From contig MEOR01000031.1 of assembly GCA_001769295.1 (NCBI GenBank), positions 43,667-89,107 on the forward strand: a stretch of DNA of 45,441 nt, read 5' to 3'. The translations under genes and the position numbers were made by a program. Below the pieces are notes generated by a model that had not been told where the DNA came from, did no database searches, and saw only the letters and a program-made list of their open reading frames with translations. Each line of letters starts with the position of its first letter. Positions within the stretch are counted from its first letter, which is position 1. This document shows, one piece after another, positions 9,792 to 17,680 of this stretch. The DNA comes from Bacteroidetes bacterium GWF2_49_14 (GTDB lineage: Bacteria > Bacteroidota > Bacteroidia > Bacteroidales > UBA12481).

Positions 9792-11474
9792 ATGAAAAAA
9801 ACTGATTTTAAAATAGACATTTCAATTAAGCAGACATTAATTCTCGCCTTTGGACTTTTGTCCAATCTTACTTATGCTCAACAAAAAGACGATAAGCAAC
9901 TTGTCGCCTACTTTGACAAAATACTTTCGGAGCAATTCAAAACTGATGAACCGGGTGTAACGGCTTTGGTTTCCCGTAACGGGCAGATAATTTATAAGAA
10001 AGCATTCGGTATGGCTAACCTGGAATTAAACATACCCATGCAAGAGGATAATGTTTTCTGGGTTGCCTCTATAGGTAAACAATTTACTGCGGTGGCAATA
10101 TTACAGTTGATGGAACAGGGTAAATTAAATTTGCAGGATGAAATCACAAAGTTTATTCCTGATTATCCTACACAGGGAAATAAAATCACGATTGAGCATT
10201 TGCTGACGCATACATCTGGTATTCATAATTTTTCAGGTATGAAAGACCCTGAAAAAAAGCTGGCATTGGATTGCACACCAAACGAAGTAATTGACTTTTT
10301 CAAGAACTTACCGATGCTTTTTGCCCCGGGTACAAAATGGGAATACAGTAATTCAGGCTATTTTTTACTGGGTTATATCATCGAAAAAATTACGGGCAAA
10401 CCATATTCAGAATACCTTGAAGAAAACTTTTTCAAGCCGCTTGGTATGACGAATTCACTTTACGCCAATGACATAAGAATTATTAAAAACAGGGTTGGCG
10501 CATATTCTCAAGGCGATATGGGTTATGAAAACTCCAAACCCAGGAACATTACACATGTTTACTCTGCAGGTGCAATACAATCCACTACAGAGGATTTTTT
10601 TAAATGGCACCAAGCCGTTCATACCTATAAATTGGTAAAAAAAGAAAACCTTGATAAAGCTTTTACACGGTATAAATTGACAGATGGAAGAGAAACGGAT
10701 TACGGCTATGGCTGGCGTTTGGGCATTGTTTATGAAAGCCCTTCTATCTGGCATGGCGGTCTTATCACTGGTTTTGGAACGATGGAAATCTATTTGCCAA
10801 AAGAAAATGTTTTTGTTGCCGTTTTTTCTAATTGCGATTGCATTTATCCCAAAGATATTGCTTCAAGATTGGCAGCCCTTGCAGCTGGAAGACCTTACGA
10901 ATACAAAGAAATATCTGATGAAAATACAAATTTAAAAGGATACACAGGTGTTTATGAAAATCAAAAAGGTCTGCAACGAATCATTACGGTGTCAGAAAAT
11001 AAGTTGTTTTCTCAACTTGGCAGAGGTCCCAGGACTAATCTGAAAGCATATCAAGAAGACCAGTTTTTTTTTGATAATGATCCAATGCAAACAATAGAAT
11101 TTTCAAAAAACTCAAAAGGGAAAATCGAAAAATTAATAGCTCAAAAACTAACCGGAAACGAAGTTTGGAGCAAAACTAATAAACTTATACCCGACACAAA
11201 CGGAATAAAAGTCGATGAAAGGATATTGGAAACTTATACGGGTGTATATGAAGTTACGCCTGACTTCACTTTTTCGATCACCAAAGAACAAGACAAACTT
11301 TTATTACAAGCCCCGGAACAAGAGAAACTTGAAATGTTTGCCGATACCGAAACAAAATTCTTTTTGAAAGTTAATGATGCCCAATTTGAATTTGTCAAAG
11401 ACGAATTTGGCAAAGTAACAAAAGCAATTCTGAATCAAGACGGAAGACAAGCCGATGCAAAAAAGATAAAGTAG
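9792..11474 (+). CDS. Serine hydrolase of the beta-lactamase / penicillin-binding class C family
   Basis: 560 residues from the ATG at 9792; an in-frame ATG at 9768 would put 8 more residues before the signal peptide (LILAFGLLSNLTYAQ). All three catalytic motifs are present: SxxK as S93-IG-K96, YxN as Y185-S-N187, and HxG as H321-G-G323. After the catalytic domain (about 30-360) come two beta-rich repeats that both begin YTGVYE (about 385 and 485), resembling the C-terminal lipocalin-like or DUF3471-type domains of this family. It is probably a periplasmic peptidase or esterase acting on peptidoglycan peptides or short esters; the family call does not predict antibiotic resistance. The DUF4386 gene follows 9 bases downstream, so the two are probably co-transcribed. 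AT-rich codon use marks it off from the pectin genes. Confidence 0.9.
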   Translation: MKKTDFKIDISIKQTLILAFGLLSNLTYAQQKDDKQLVAYFDKILSEQFKTDEPGVTALVSRNGQIIYKKAFGMANLELNIPMQEDNVFWVASIGKQFTAVAILQLMEQGKLNLQDEITKFIPDYPTQGNKITIEHLLTHTSGIHNFSGMKDPEKKLALDCTPNEVIDFFKNLPMLFAPGTKWEYSNSGYFLLGYIIEKITGKPYSEYLEENFFKPLGMTNSLYANDIRIIKNRVGAYSQGDMGYENSKPRNITHVYSAGAIQSTTEDFFKWHQAVHTYKLVKKENLDKAFTRYKLTDGRETDYGYGWRLGIVYESPSIWHGGLITGFGTMEIYLPKENVFVAVFSNCDCIYPKDIASRLAALAAGRPYEYKEISDENTNLKGYTGVYENQKGLQRIITVSENKLFSQLGRGPRTNLKAYQEDQFFFDNDPMQTIEFSKNSKGKIEKLIAQKLTGNEVWSKTNKLIPDTNGIKVDERILETYTGVYEVTPDFTFSITKEQDKLLLQAPEQEKLEMFADTETKFFLKVNDAQFEFVKDEFGKVTKAILNQDGRQADAKKIK

Positions 11475-11483
11475 AATCACAGT

Positions 11484-12197
11484 ATGAAAGAAAAAGTAAA
11501 CTCACTCAAAAAGACTGCAAGATTTGCCGGCTTACTGTACCTAATTTGGATAATAACAGGCCTTTATGCAATGTTTTATTTACCATCACAAACCATTGTA
11601 CCGGGTGATGCTATTGCCACTGCCAATAAGATCCTCGCCAATGAGTTTATATTTCGGACAGGTATAATTAATGATATTATCAGCAGCGTCATTTGGGTGG
11701 TAATGGTATTGGTTTTTTATCGAATGTTCAAACAGGTAAACGAGCGCCAGGCTAAACTATTGGTTGCATTCGTGATTGTGCAAATACCTACCGTATTTTT
11801 TATTGAAGCATTCAATATTACTTCGCTGATGATTTTTAAAGGAGAAGTATTGAAAACATTTGAACTAAGTCAGAGACAAGATTTGGCAATGCTCTTTCTC
11901 AAAATCAGCGATTACGGAGTTTTGGTATTAGAATCATTCTGGGGGCTTTGGCTGTTCCCCTTAGGAATCCTAATCTACAGGTCCCGCTTCCTTCCCCGCT
12001 TTCTGGGGGTCTGGCTGATCATCACCGGCTTCTTCTATTTAGCCTTATGCTTTACGAGCATTATGATGCCTCAATACAAGGATATGGTTTTTAACAGCCC
12101 GTTAGCATTGCCGGTCGAGATCGGAGAAGTTGCATTCATGTTGTGGCTTTTGATCATGGGTGCAAAAAATAATATACCAACAATCGAAAAGCAATGA
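11484..12197 (+). CDS. DUF4386 multi-pass membrane protein
   Basis: 237 residues with about six hydrophobic helices (LLYLIWIITGLYAMFYL, IISSVIWVVMVLVFY, LLVAFVIVQIPTVFFI, a fourth near residue 150, LGVWLIITGFFYLALCF, and LPVEIGEVAFMLWLLIMG). The N-terminal KKTARFAGLLYL and the order of the helices are those of DUF4386, an inner-membrane family without an assigned reaction that is common in Bacteroidetes. It begins 9 bases after the serine hydrolase and probably shares its transcript, but no functional link is visible in the sequence. Confidence 0.85.
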   Translation: MKEKVNSLKKTARFAGLLYLIWIITGLYAMFYLPSQTIVPGDAIATANKILANEFIFRTGIINDIISSVIWVVMVLVFYRMFKQVNERQAKLLVAFVIVQIPTVFFIEAFNITSLMIFKGEVLKTFELSQRQDLAMLFLKISDYGVLVLESFWGLWLFPLGILIYRSRFLPRFLGVWLIITGFFYLALCFTSIMMPQYKDMVFNSPLALPVEIGEVAFMLWLLIMGAKNNIPTIEKQ

Positions 12198-12460
12198 CGA
12201 ACTCGTATTCAACAGTTTGTAAAATCATTGCGAGCCTATCCATGGTGAACTCTTTACTTTGAAAGTTTTGGGTGATTATAAAAAATATATAATTTAACGC
12301 TTAAATGTTAAACCTATTCATAAAATCGTCATTCGTAGCAAGCTTTAAAAAAACAAGAAAAATTGAATAGAATAGGAGGAACTGAAATGACAACCAACGC
12401 GATCGACAAGTCACAACGTAAAGCTGCAAGCATAGCGAACAACACAACAAACAATAGACA

Positions 12461-13132
12461 ATGAACATATTAGAAATAGAAATACAGACAGACGACCTTG
12501 TAGAAACAGAAATCTTTTATTCTGACATTTTGGGGCTACAGTTGGCAAGCAAAGGACAGGACTCAATTTCGTTTTTAGCTGGACAATCAACTTTAACTTT
12601 TATAGAATCAGTTAAATTAAATCCGAAATATCATTTTGCATTTAATATTCCATACAATAAGCTTGACGAAGCAATAATATGGACATCTGCAAAACTTGAC
12701 CTTATTAAAAATGCAGACAATGCAATAGTTGTGAACTTTGAAAGTTGGAATGCAAAGGCAATTTATTTTTTCGACAACAATGGAAATATTTTGGAATTCA
12801 TCGCACGATTTGACCTTGACAACGATTCAGACAAACCCTTCAGCATTTCATCCATTCAATCTATAAGTGAAATCGGAATAGTAGCGGACGAACCAATAAA
12901 ACTTGCAGACAAATTAGTTGAAGAAAATAACTTATACTTTTGTGCGAAAGGTTCTAAAAGTGAAAAGTTTGTTACTTTAGGCAACGACAATGGTTTATTT
13001 ATAATTGTTGAAACAAACAGAAAATGGTTTCCAACAGAACAACAAGCTGAAAAACATTATACAAAAATAAAAATATCGACAGAAGGTTTAACAAGAGTAA
13101 TTACAATGAACGAAGAGAGTGTCAGCAGGTAA
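12461..13132 (+). CDS. Glyoxalase/VOC-fold protein
   Basis: 223 residues, cytoplasmic. The N-terminal half has the beta-alpha-beta pattern of vicinal-oxygen-chelate proteins: EIEIQTDDLVETEIFYSDIL, then LGLQLASKGQ, then IYFFDNNGNILEFIARFD, whose Glu lies where the metal ligand usually falls. The C-terminal half (about 125-223) looks like a second, more diverged module. The fold is supported; substrate and metal dependence are unknown. It is preceded by about 260 bp without a gene, holding only AT-rich sequence in which I see nothing clear, and is followed by about 110 bp of non-coding sequence. Codon use is strongly A/T-ending like its neighbours, consistent with acquired DNA. Confidence 0.7.
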   Translation: MNILEIEIQTDDLVETEIFYSDILGLQLASKGQDSISFLAGQSTLTFIESVKLNPKYHFAFNIPYNKLDEAIIWTSAKLDLIKNADNAIVVNFESWNAKAIYFFDNNGNILEFIARFDLDNDSDKPFSISSIQSISEIGIVADEPIKLADKLVEENNLYFCAKGSKSEKFVTLGNDNGLFIIVETNRKWFPTEQQAEKHYTKIKISTEGLTRVITMNEESVSR

Positions 13133-13240
13133 CAGCATATTTGCAAACCGTTATACGCAGTTCAAAAAAGACTTTCTTATTTTTATAAAAGACCCCTTCT
13201 TTTAAAAACATTTATAAGACCTATTCATTTGATAAATATT

Positions 13241-14206
13241 ATGACCACGACAAAATTCAATAATGATGTAAAACTAATTATTTCTGATGTAGATGAAACT
13301 ATAGCAGATCTGTATGTTAAAGCAGAAACTGAAATGCTACGAGAATTAGAAAAACTTCTTGCAGAAGGTAAAGTTTTATTTCTGATTTCTGGTCAAAGTG
13401 TCAAAAGTATTAAGTGGAGAATTGTTGATCACATTAAACCTGAATTAAGAAAAGGAATGATCATAGGTCATTGTAGTGGCTCAGAAGTATGGGGATTTGA
13501 TGAGGCAGGAAACTTGGAAAAAGAATCATATTATAGTATTTACGACAATTCTATGAATGAGTTGCAAAAGAAAAAGTGGAGAGAAATAATTCAACAATTA
13601 GTATCAGAATTTAAATTAGATGTTTTTGATACAATGCCTATTTTGGAATTTAAGAAAAAATCAAATGAAAATCCCTTGGCTATTATGCTCGAGGATAGAG
13701 GACCTCAAATCACATTTGAGGTAGTTAATGGATATGATCTTCAGCCTGATAAAGCAAATCAATTAGAACTCAAAAAACCTAAAACTTATAGTTCATATGA
13801 TTTAAGAATCCCAATACTAGAAAGAGCAGAGAAATTATTGAGCAAAGAAAACCTGCCTATTACCCCAAGATTAGCTGGAGTCTTTGCGATTGATTTCACA
13901 ATAAAAGGAGTATCGAAAACCACAGCAGTAAAAAACATACTTAAAAATGAAAAAGCTTTGTCTCAATTAGAATTAACTAATACGAATCTTGTTGAACCAC
14001 TTTATATTGAAATTTGGGGTGATAAGTTTTCTACTGTGCGAGGTGGAACAGATAGACATATCAGTGAAGCTTTGCCTAAAAGTGTCAGGTCAATAACTTT
14101 TAGGGAAGAAAATCCAGATGAATTCTTAGATGGCTACAATACTGTAGTGTGGGATGGTGAAAATCATCTGCATCATGGACTTTTAGAATTTTTGAAATCT
14201 AGATAA
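13241..14206 (+). CDS. HAD-superfamily hydrolase (Cof/phosphomannomutase-like)
   Basis: 321 residues from the ATG at 13241; the frame also opens at a TTG at 13229. HAD motifs are in order: motif I SDVDETIADL (DxDxT), motif II LFLISGQS (Ser), motif III Lys in KGVSKTTAVKN, and motif IV GDKFSTVRGGTDRH. The large cap between motifs II and III suits the type-II (Cof or phosphomannomutase-like) group that dephosphorylates sugar phosphates. The substrate is unknown. The gene stands alone, with a run of eight G (14211-14218) just after the stop. AT-rich composition matches the rest of this zone. Confidence 0.8.
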   Translation: MTTTKFNNDVKLIISDVDETIADLYVKAETEMLRELEKLLAEGKVLFLISGQSVKSIKWRIVDHIKPELRKGMIIGHCSGSEVWGFDEAGNLEKESYYSIYDNSMNELQKKKWREIIQQLVSEFKLDVFDTMPILEFKKKSNENPLAIMLEDRGPQITFEVVNGYDLQPDKANQLELKKPKTYSSYDLRIPILERAEKLLSKENLPITPRLAGVFAIDFTIKGVSKTTAVKNILKNEKALSQLELTNTNLVEPLYIEIWGDKFSTVRGGTDRHISEALPKSVRSITFREENPDEFLDGYNTVVWDGENHLHHGLLEFLKSR

Positions 14207-14293
14207 AAGTGGGGGGGGCTGTATTCTTATATTCGAAGGAACTCCGTTCATTAACAGAATTTTTAAATATTAACTAAATAAAAAAAGGCCATT

Positions 14294-15838
14294 ATGAAAA
14301 AAACACTTTGGTTTTCCTTAGCTTTCATAAGCCGTTTATGCTTTGCAATACTAAAACAAATTATTTCCTCCATATTTATTTTCTTTCAAAATTTGAAACG
14401 GAAACGAATAATTGCTATTTTTTTATTCGTTTTGGTTACTGTGGTAACAAAATCAAATGCTCAAAGTAATTTAGAACAAAATCAGCAGTTAAAGACTATT
14501 AACTATAATTTAGATATACATTTGGATTATGAGAACGGGAAAATAGTATCTACATGCAGTATGACAGTGATGAATACCACTGCTGAAGAGAGCAAAATTA
14601 TTCCTTTACTTCTCTACCGGTTGATGAGAGTTACATCAATAAAAGATGAAACAGGCACTCCCTTATCTTATACGCAAAAGGTAGTGTCATTTGAAGACTG
14701 GGAAAAATATCAGGTAAACTATATAGAAGTGATACCTGCCAGACATTTGCCAAAAGGAGATTCCTGTAAATTGACTATAGAATATCAAGGCTATCTTTTT
14801 GGTTATACAGAAACAGGAATGGGTTACGTAAGAGATAAAATAGACCCTGAGTTTACTATTCTCCGTCCTGATTGCAAAGCATATCCTGAATTAGGTTATC
14901 CATCAGAAAAGATAAACAGGTTAGCAGGTTTTGCTCCAAGTTTTAATTATGAAATAAAAATTCATGTGCCCGATTCATTAGTTGCAGTAAATGGAGGCGC
15001 ATTAATAAGTAAAGAAACTAAAGACGGATACTGCGTTTATACATACCGGAATACCAAACTTGCATGGCGCATGGATATTGCTATTGGGAAATATAAGGTT
15101 TTAGAAACCCCTTTATTAAAGATTTATTACCTTGAGCAGGATTCAGCAGGAGCTGAAACAGTTTTTAAATATGCACAGCGAACTTTAAACCTGTACACTG
15201 AATGGTGGGGCAAATTAATAGAGAGTAAAGTTTTTTCAGTTATCGAAATACCAAGTGGTTATGGTTCTCAGGCAGATGAAACATGTATTTTACAATCAGC
15301 AGATGCTTTTAATGATTCCACTCAAATGCGGCAACTGTATCACGAAGTATCACATCTTTGGAATGTAAATTCTAACGATCAGTATTACTCAAGATGGAAT
15401 GAAGGATTGGCAACTTTTGTTGAATATCTGACTATAGAAAAACTTGAAAATCGTCTTTACCTGGATTATGTATCTGATTGGTATTTAAAACTGATAAAAA
15501 AGGAAATAGAAAGTGACAGTTTGCTTAGGGTAACACCATTAATTGATTTCGGCAAAATGGGAATTGAATCCTACTCTTATGAAGTGGGAATGATCATGTT
15601 CCAGGTACTCTATCAGGTTATGGGAGAAAACGATTTCAACAAATGTATTCATTCTTATTATTCTGATTATTACTCAAATGGAGCTACAACGGACGAATTT
15701 GTAGCAACAGCTAAAAAGGTATCAGCTGTTAAGCTTTCTATATTCTTTGATGATTGGATTTATACTACAAAATATACTGAGTTGATAAAATCGGGGCTTA
15801 AAATTGATGAAATGAGTAAATTGTATCGTTCAGAATGA
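14294..15838 (+). CDS. M1-like (gluzincin) zinc metallopeptidase, exported
   Basis: 514 residues with an N-terminal hydrophobic, Lys/Arg-rich leader and a membrane segment (RIIAIFLFVLVTVVTKSNAQ) that probably works as a signal sequence or anchor. Zinc motif: H350-E351-V-S-H354, with WNEG placing the third ligand at E370. Only 15 residues separate the second His from this Glu, against 18 in classical M1 aminopeptidases. An N-terminal beta-domain (about 55-200) and a C-terminal helical region agree with an M1-type layout. The GAMEN-like substrate motif is not obvious; GYGSQADETC lies where it would be expected. The gene is 52 bp upstream of a LytS-type kinase on the same strand, so all three may be co-transcribed. 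Peptidase activity is inferred from the zinc site. Confidence 0.75.
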   Translation: MKKTLWFSLAFISRLCFAILKQIISSIFIFFQNLKRKRIIAIFLFVLVTVVTKSNAQSNLEQNQQLKTINYNLDIHLDYENGKIVSTCSMTVMNTTAEESKIIPLLLYRLMRVTSIKDETGTPLSYTQKVVSFEDWEKYQVNYIEVIPARHLPKGDSCKLTIEYQGYLFGYTETGMGYVRDKIDPEFTILRPDCKAYPELGYPSEKINRLAGFAPSFNYEIKIHVPDSLVAVNGGALISKETKDGYCVYTYRNTKLAWRMDIAIGKYKVLETPLLKIYYLEQDSAGAETVFKYAQRTLNLYTEWWGKLIESKVFSVIEIPSGYGSQADETCILQSADAFNDSTQMRQLYHEVSHLWNVNSNDQYYSRWNEGLATFVEYLTIEKLENRLYLDYVSDWYLKLIKKEIESDSLLRVTPLIDFGKMGIESYSYEVGMIMFQVLYQVMGENDFNKCIHSYYSDYYSNGATTDEFVATAKKVSAVKLSIFFDDWIYTTKYTELIKSGLKIDEMSKLYRSE

Positions 15839-15890
15839 AGAAAATCGGATTTACTCCAGCATATGAAATACCCTAATATAAGTTAAGTAG

Positions 15891-16970
15891 ATGAGCATAT
15901 CAATCAATAAAGAGCGATTTAAGTTTTACCTATGGATAGGGGCCGTTTGGTTATTGCTATGGATCTTGAATAGTTTAGCAAATCATTCCGAAGTATTTGT
16001 TCAACAATCATTGAATGAAATCTGGCGGGTTTTTTATATCGTTCTTACTAACTTTATTTTCTACGAGTACAGCCTCCCTTTTATAGTAAAGAAAAGGTCA
16101 ATCATTCTTTCCAATATCCTGATCGGAATTCTCCTTATAGCGCTACAATTTATATTGGTTTCATGGGGTATGTATGGCTGGAAATCTCTTGGACTGCTGT
16201 TACATATTTATACATCTTTAAGGCAAGTTACATTAAGTCCTGGTGGAGCCTTTAATTATATTATGGAGGACGTCTTTTATCAAGCCCAGGGCGGGATTAC
16301 TGCACTTTTCTTTTTTGGGCTTGCAAAACTTTTTTATGACAATTTCAAATTAAGAAAAACTGCACAACAACTGCGGCTTGAAATGAAGGAAGCAGAATTA
16401 AACTATCTCAAATCGCAAACGAACCCGCATTTTTTATTCAATACGTTAAACAATATCTATTCATTGGCAAGGGATAAGTCTGACCTTACTCCGGAATCAA
16501 TTCTGCGTCTGTCGGATATCTTGCGTTATATGCTGTATGAAACCAGTGGAGAGTATATGTATATAGAGCAGGAATTGAAAATAATTAATGATTACATTGC
16601 ACTTGAAAAGCTGCGCTACGATGATACATTACGTGTCAATTTTCAAACTGATATTGATGATTTAAAACAACTGTTACCGCCATTGCTGCTTATTCCATTA
16701 GTTGAAAATGCGTTCAAACATGGTGTTTCTGAAACACGAAAACTTCCATTTATCGAAATTCTTCTTTCGATAAAAAAGGAACGGTTAACATTTGTTGTAA
16801 AAAATTCTACGGAAGAATTTTCCGGGGAAGGAAGTGTAAAAGAAAATATTGGCCTTTCCAACCTTAGGCGGCAACTTGAATTGTTATACACAGATTGCAA
16901 TTTATCTGTTCAGCAAGAGGAATCAATTTTTACCGCTACCTTAATAATTAATCTTGCAAGCCATGTCTAA
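15891..16970 (+). CDS. LytS-type membrane sensor histidine kinase
   Basis: 359 residues with about four N-terminal membrane helices (LWIGAVWLLLWILNSLA, a second near residue 45, IILSNILIGILLIALQFILV, and one near residue 135), a short coiled linker (LRLEMKEAELNYLKSQ), then the His_kinase domain of the LytS family: NPHFLFNTLNNIYSLA with phospho-acceptor H180, and an ATPase domain with LIPLVENAFKHG and ENIGLSNLRRQL. There is no periplasmic sensor of note, so the signal is probably sensed in the membrane. Its stop overlaps the start of the LytTR regulator by 8 bases, which makes them a cognate pair. Confidence 0.9.
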   Translation: MSISINKERFKFYLWIGAVWLLLWILNSLANHSEVFVQQSLNEIWRVFYIVLTNFIFYEYSLPFIVKKRSIILSNILIGILLIALQFILVSWGMYGWKSLGLLLHIYTSLRQVTLSPGGAFNYIMEDVFYQAQGGITALFFFGLAKLFYDNFKLRKTAQQLRLEMKEAELNYLKSQTNPHFLFNTLNNIYSLARDKSDLTPESILRLSDILRYMLYETSGEYMYIEQELKIINDYIALEKLRYDDTLRVNFQTDIDDLKQLLPPLLLIPLVENAFKHGVSETRKLPFIEILLSIKKERLTFVVKNSTEEFSGEGSVKENIGLSNLRRQLELLYTDCNLSVQQEESIFTATLIINLASHV

Positions 16971-17655
16971 AATAAGGTGTATTGTAATAGAGGATGAGCC
17001 ATTAGCAGCAAAAGTTTTATCGGATTACATTTTGCAGGTACCGTTTCTGGAATTGCAAGGAATATTTAAAGATGCCATACTGGCAATTGAATACTTGCGG
17101 GATAATTCTACCGAACTTATTTTTTTAGATATTCATTTGCCAAAATTAAAAGGCATGGCTTTTTTAAAAACACTTTTACATCCGCCTGCTGTAATTATTA
17201 CAACCGCTTATCATCAATACGCTGTAGAAGGTTTTGATTTGAACGTAACAGATTACCTGTTGAAGCCATTTGCGTTAGAACGATTTTTGGTAGCGGTGAA
17301 TAAGGTGAAAACAGCGCAAAGCGAAATACGGAAAATTAATGAAAACGAGGACAGAAAAGATTTTATTTTTCTGAATGTTCAAAAAAAGAAGGTGAAAATT
17401 TTATTTTCTGAAATTGTTTATATTGAAAGTCAGCGCGAATACATTAAAATCGTTACAATAAAAAAGGAATACATTTCAAAGATAAGTACTCATGAAATCG
17501 AGAGTTTTTTACCTGCAAATCTATTCAAACGGATTCACCGGTCTTTTATAATTTCATTAAGTAAGATCGAATCATACAATACTGAAACAGTTGAGTTAAA
17601 TGGATTTTCAATTCCGATTGGTAGGGGCTATAGTGGTATTATTGCTGATTTGTAG
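16963..17655 (+). CDS. LytTR-family response regulator
   Basis: 230 residues from the ATG at 16963; the frame extends three codons upstream only through a TTG. Receiver domain about 1-120: acidic pair EDEP, phospho-acceptor D56 in IFLDIHLP, Thr in ITTAYHQY and Lys in YLLKPF. A LytTR DNA-binding domain (about 130-230: VKILFSEIVYIESQREYIKI, then FKRIHRSFIISLSKI and IPIGRGY) follows. It is translationally coupled to the LytS kinase by an 8-bp overlap. In other bacteria such pairs bind direct repeats upstream of a few membrane-protein or peptidase genes; the M1-like gene just upstream is the natural candidate target. Its stop lies 25 bp from the convergent glycosidase. Confidence 0.92.
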   Translation: MSKIRCIVIEDEPLAAKVLSDYILQVPFLELQGIFKDAILAIEYLRDNSTELIFLDIHLPKLKGMAFLKTLLHPPAVIITTAYHQYAVEGFDLNVTDYLLKPFALERFLVAVNKVKTAQSEIRKINENEDRKDFIFLNVQKKKVKILFSEIVYIESQREYIKIVTIKKEYISKISTHEIESFLPANLFKRIHRSFIISLSKIESYNTETVELNGFSIPIGRGYSGIIADL

Positions 17656-17680
17656 CATTTTATTTCAACCTTTCTCACGT

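Noticed and set aside
9792-11474. Antibiotic-resistance beta-lactamase
   Set aside because: The SxxK/YxN/HxG family covers many esterases and peptidases; the two C-terminal beta-repeats and the context give no reason to call resistance.
13127-13165. attC-like GTAACAGC ... CGTTATACGC after the VOC gene
   Set aside because: It recalls an integron recombination site, but the R'' and R' boxes do not pair properly, no second site is found and there is no integrase.
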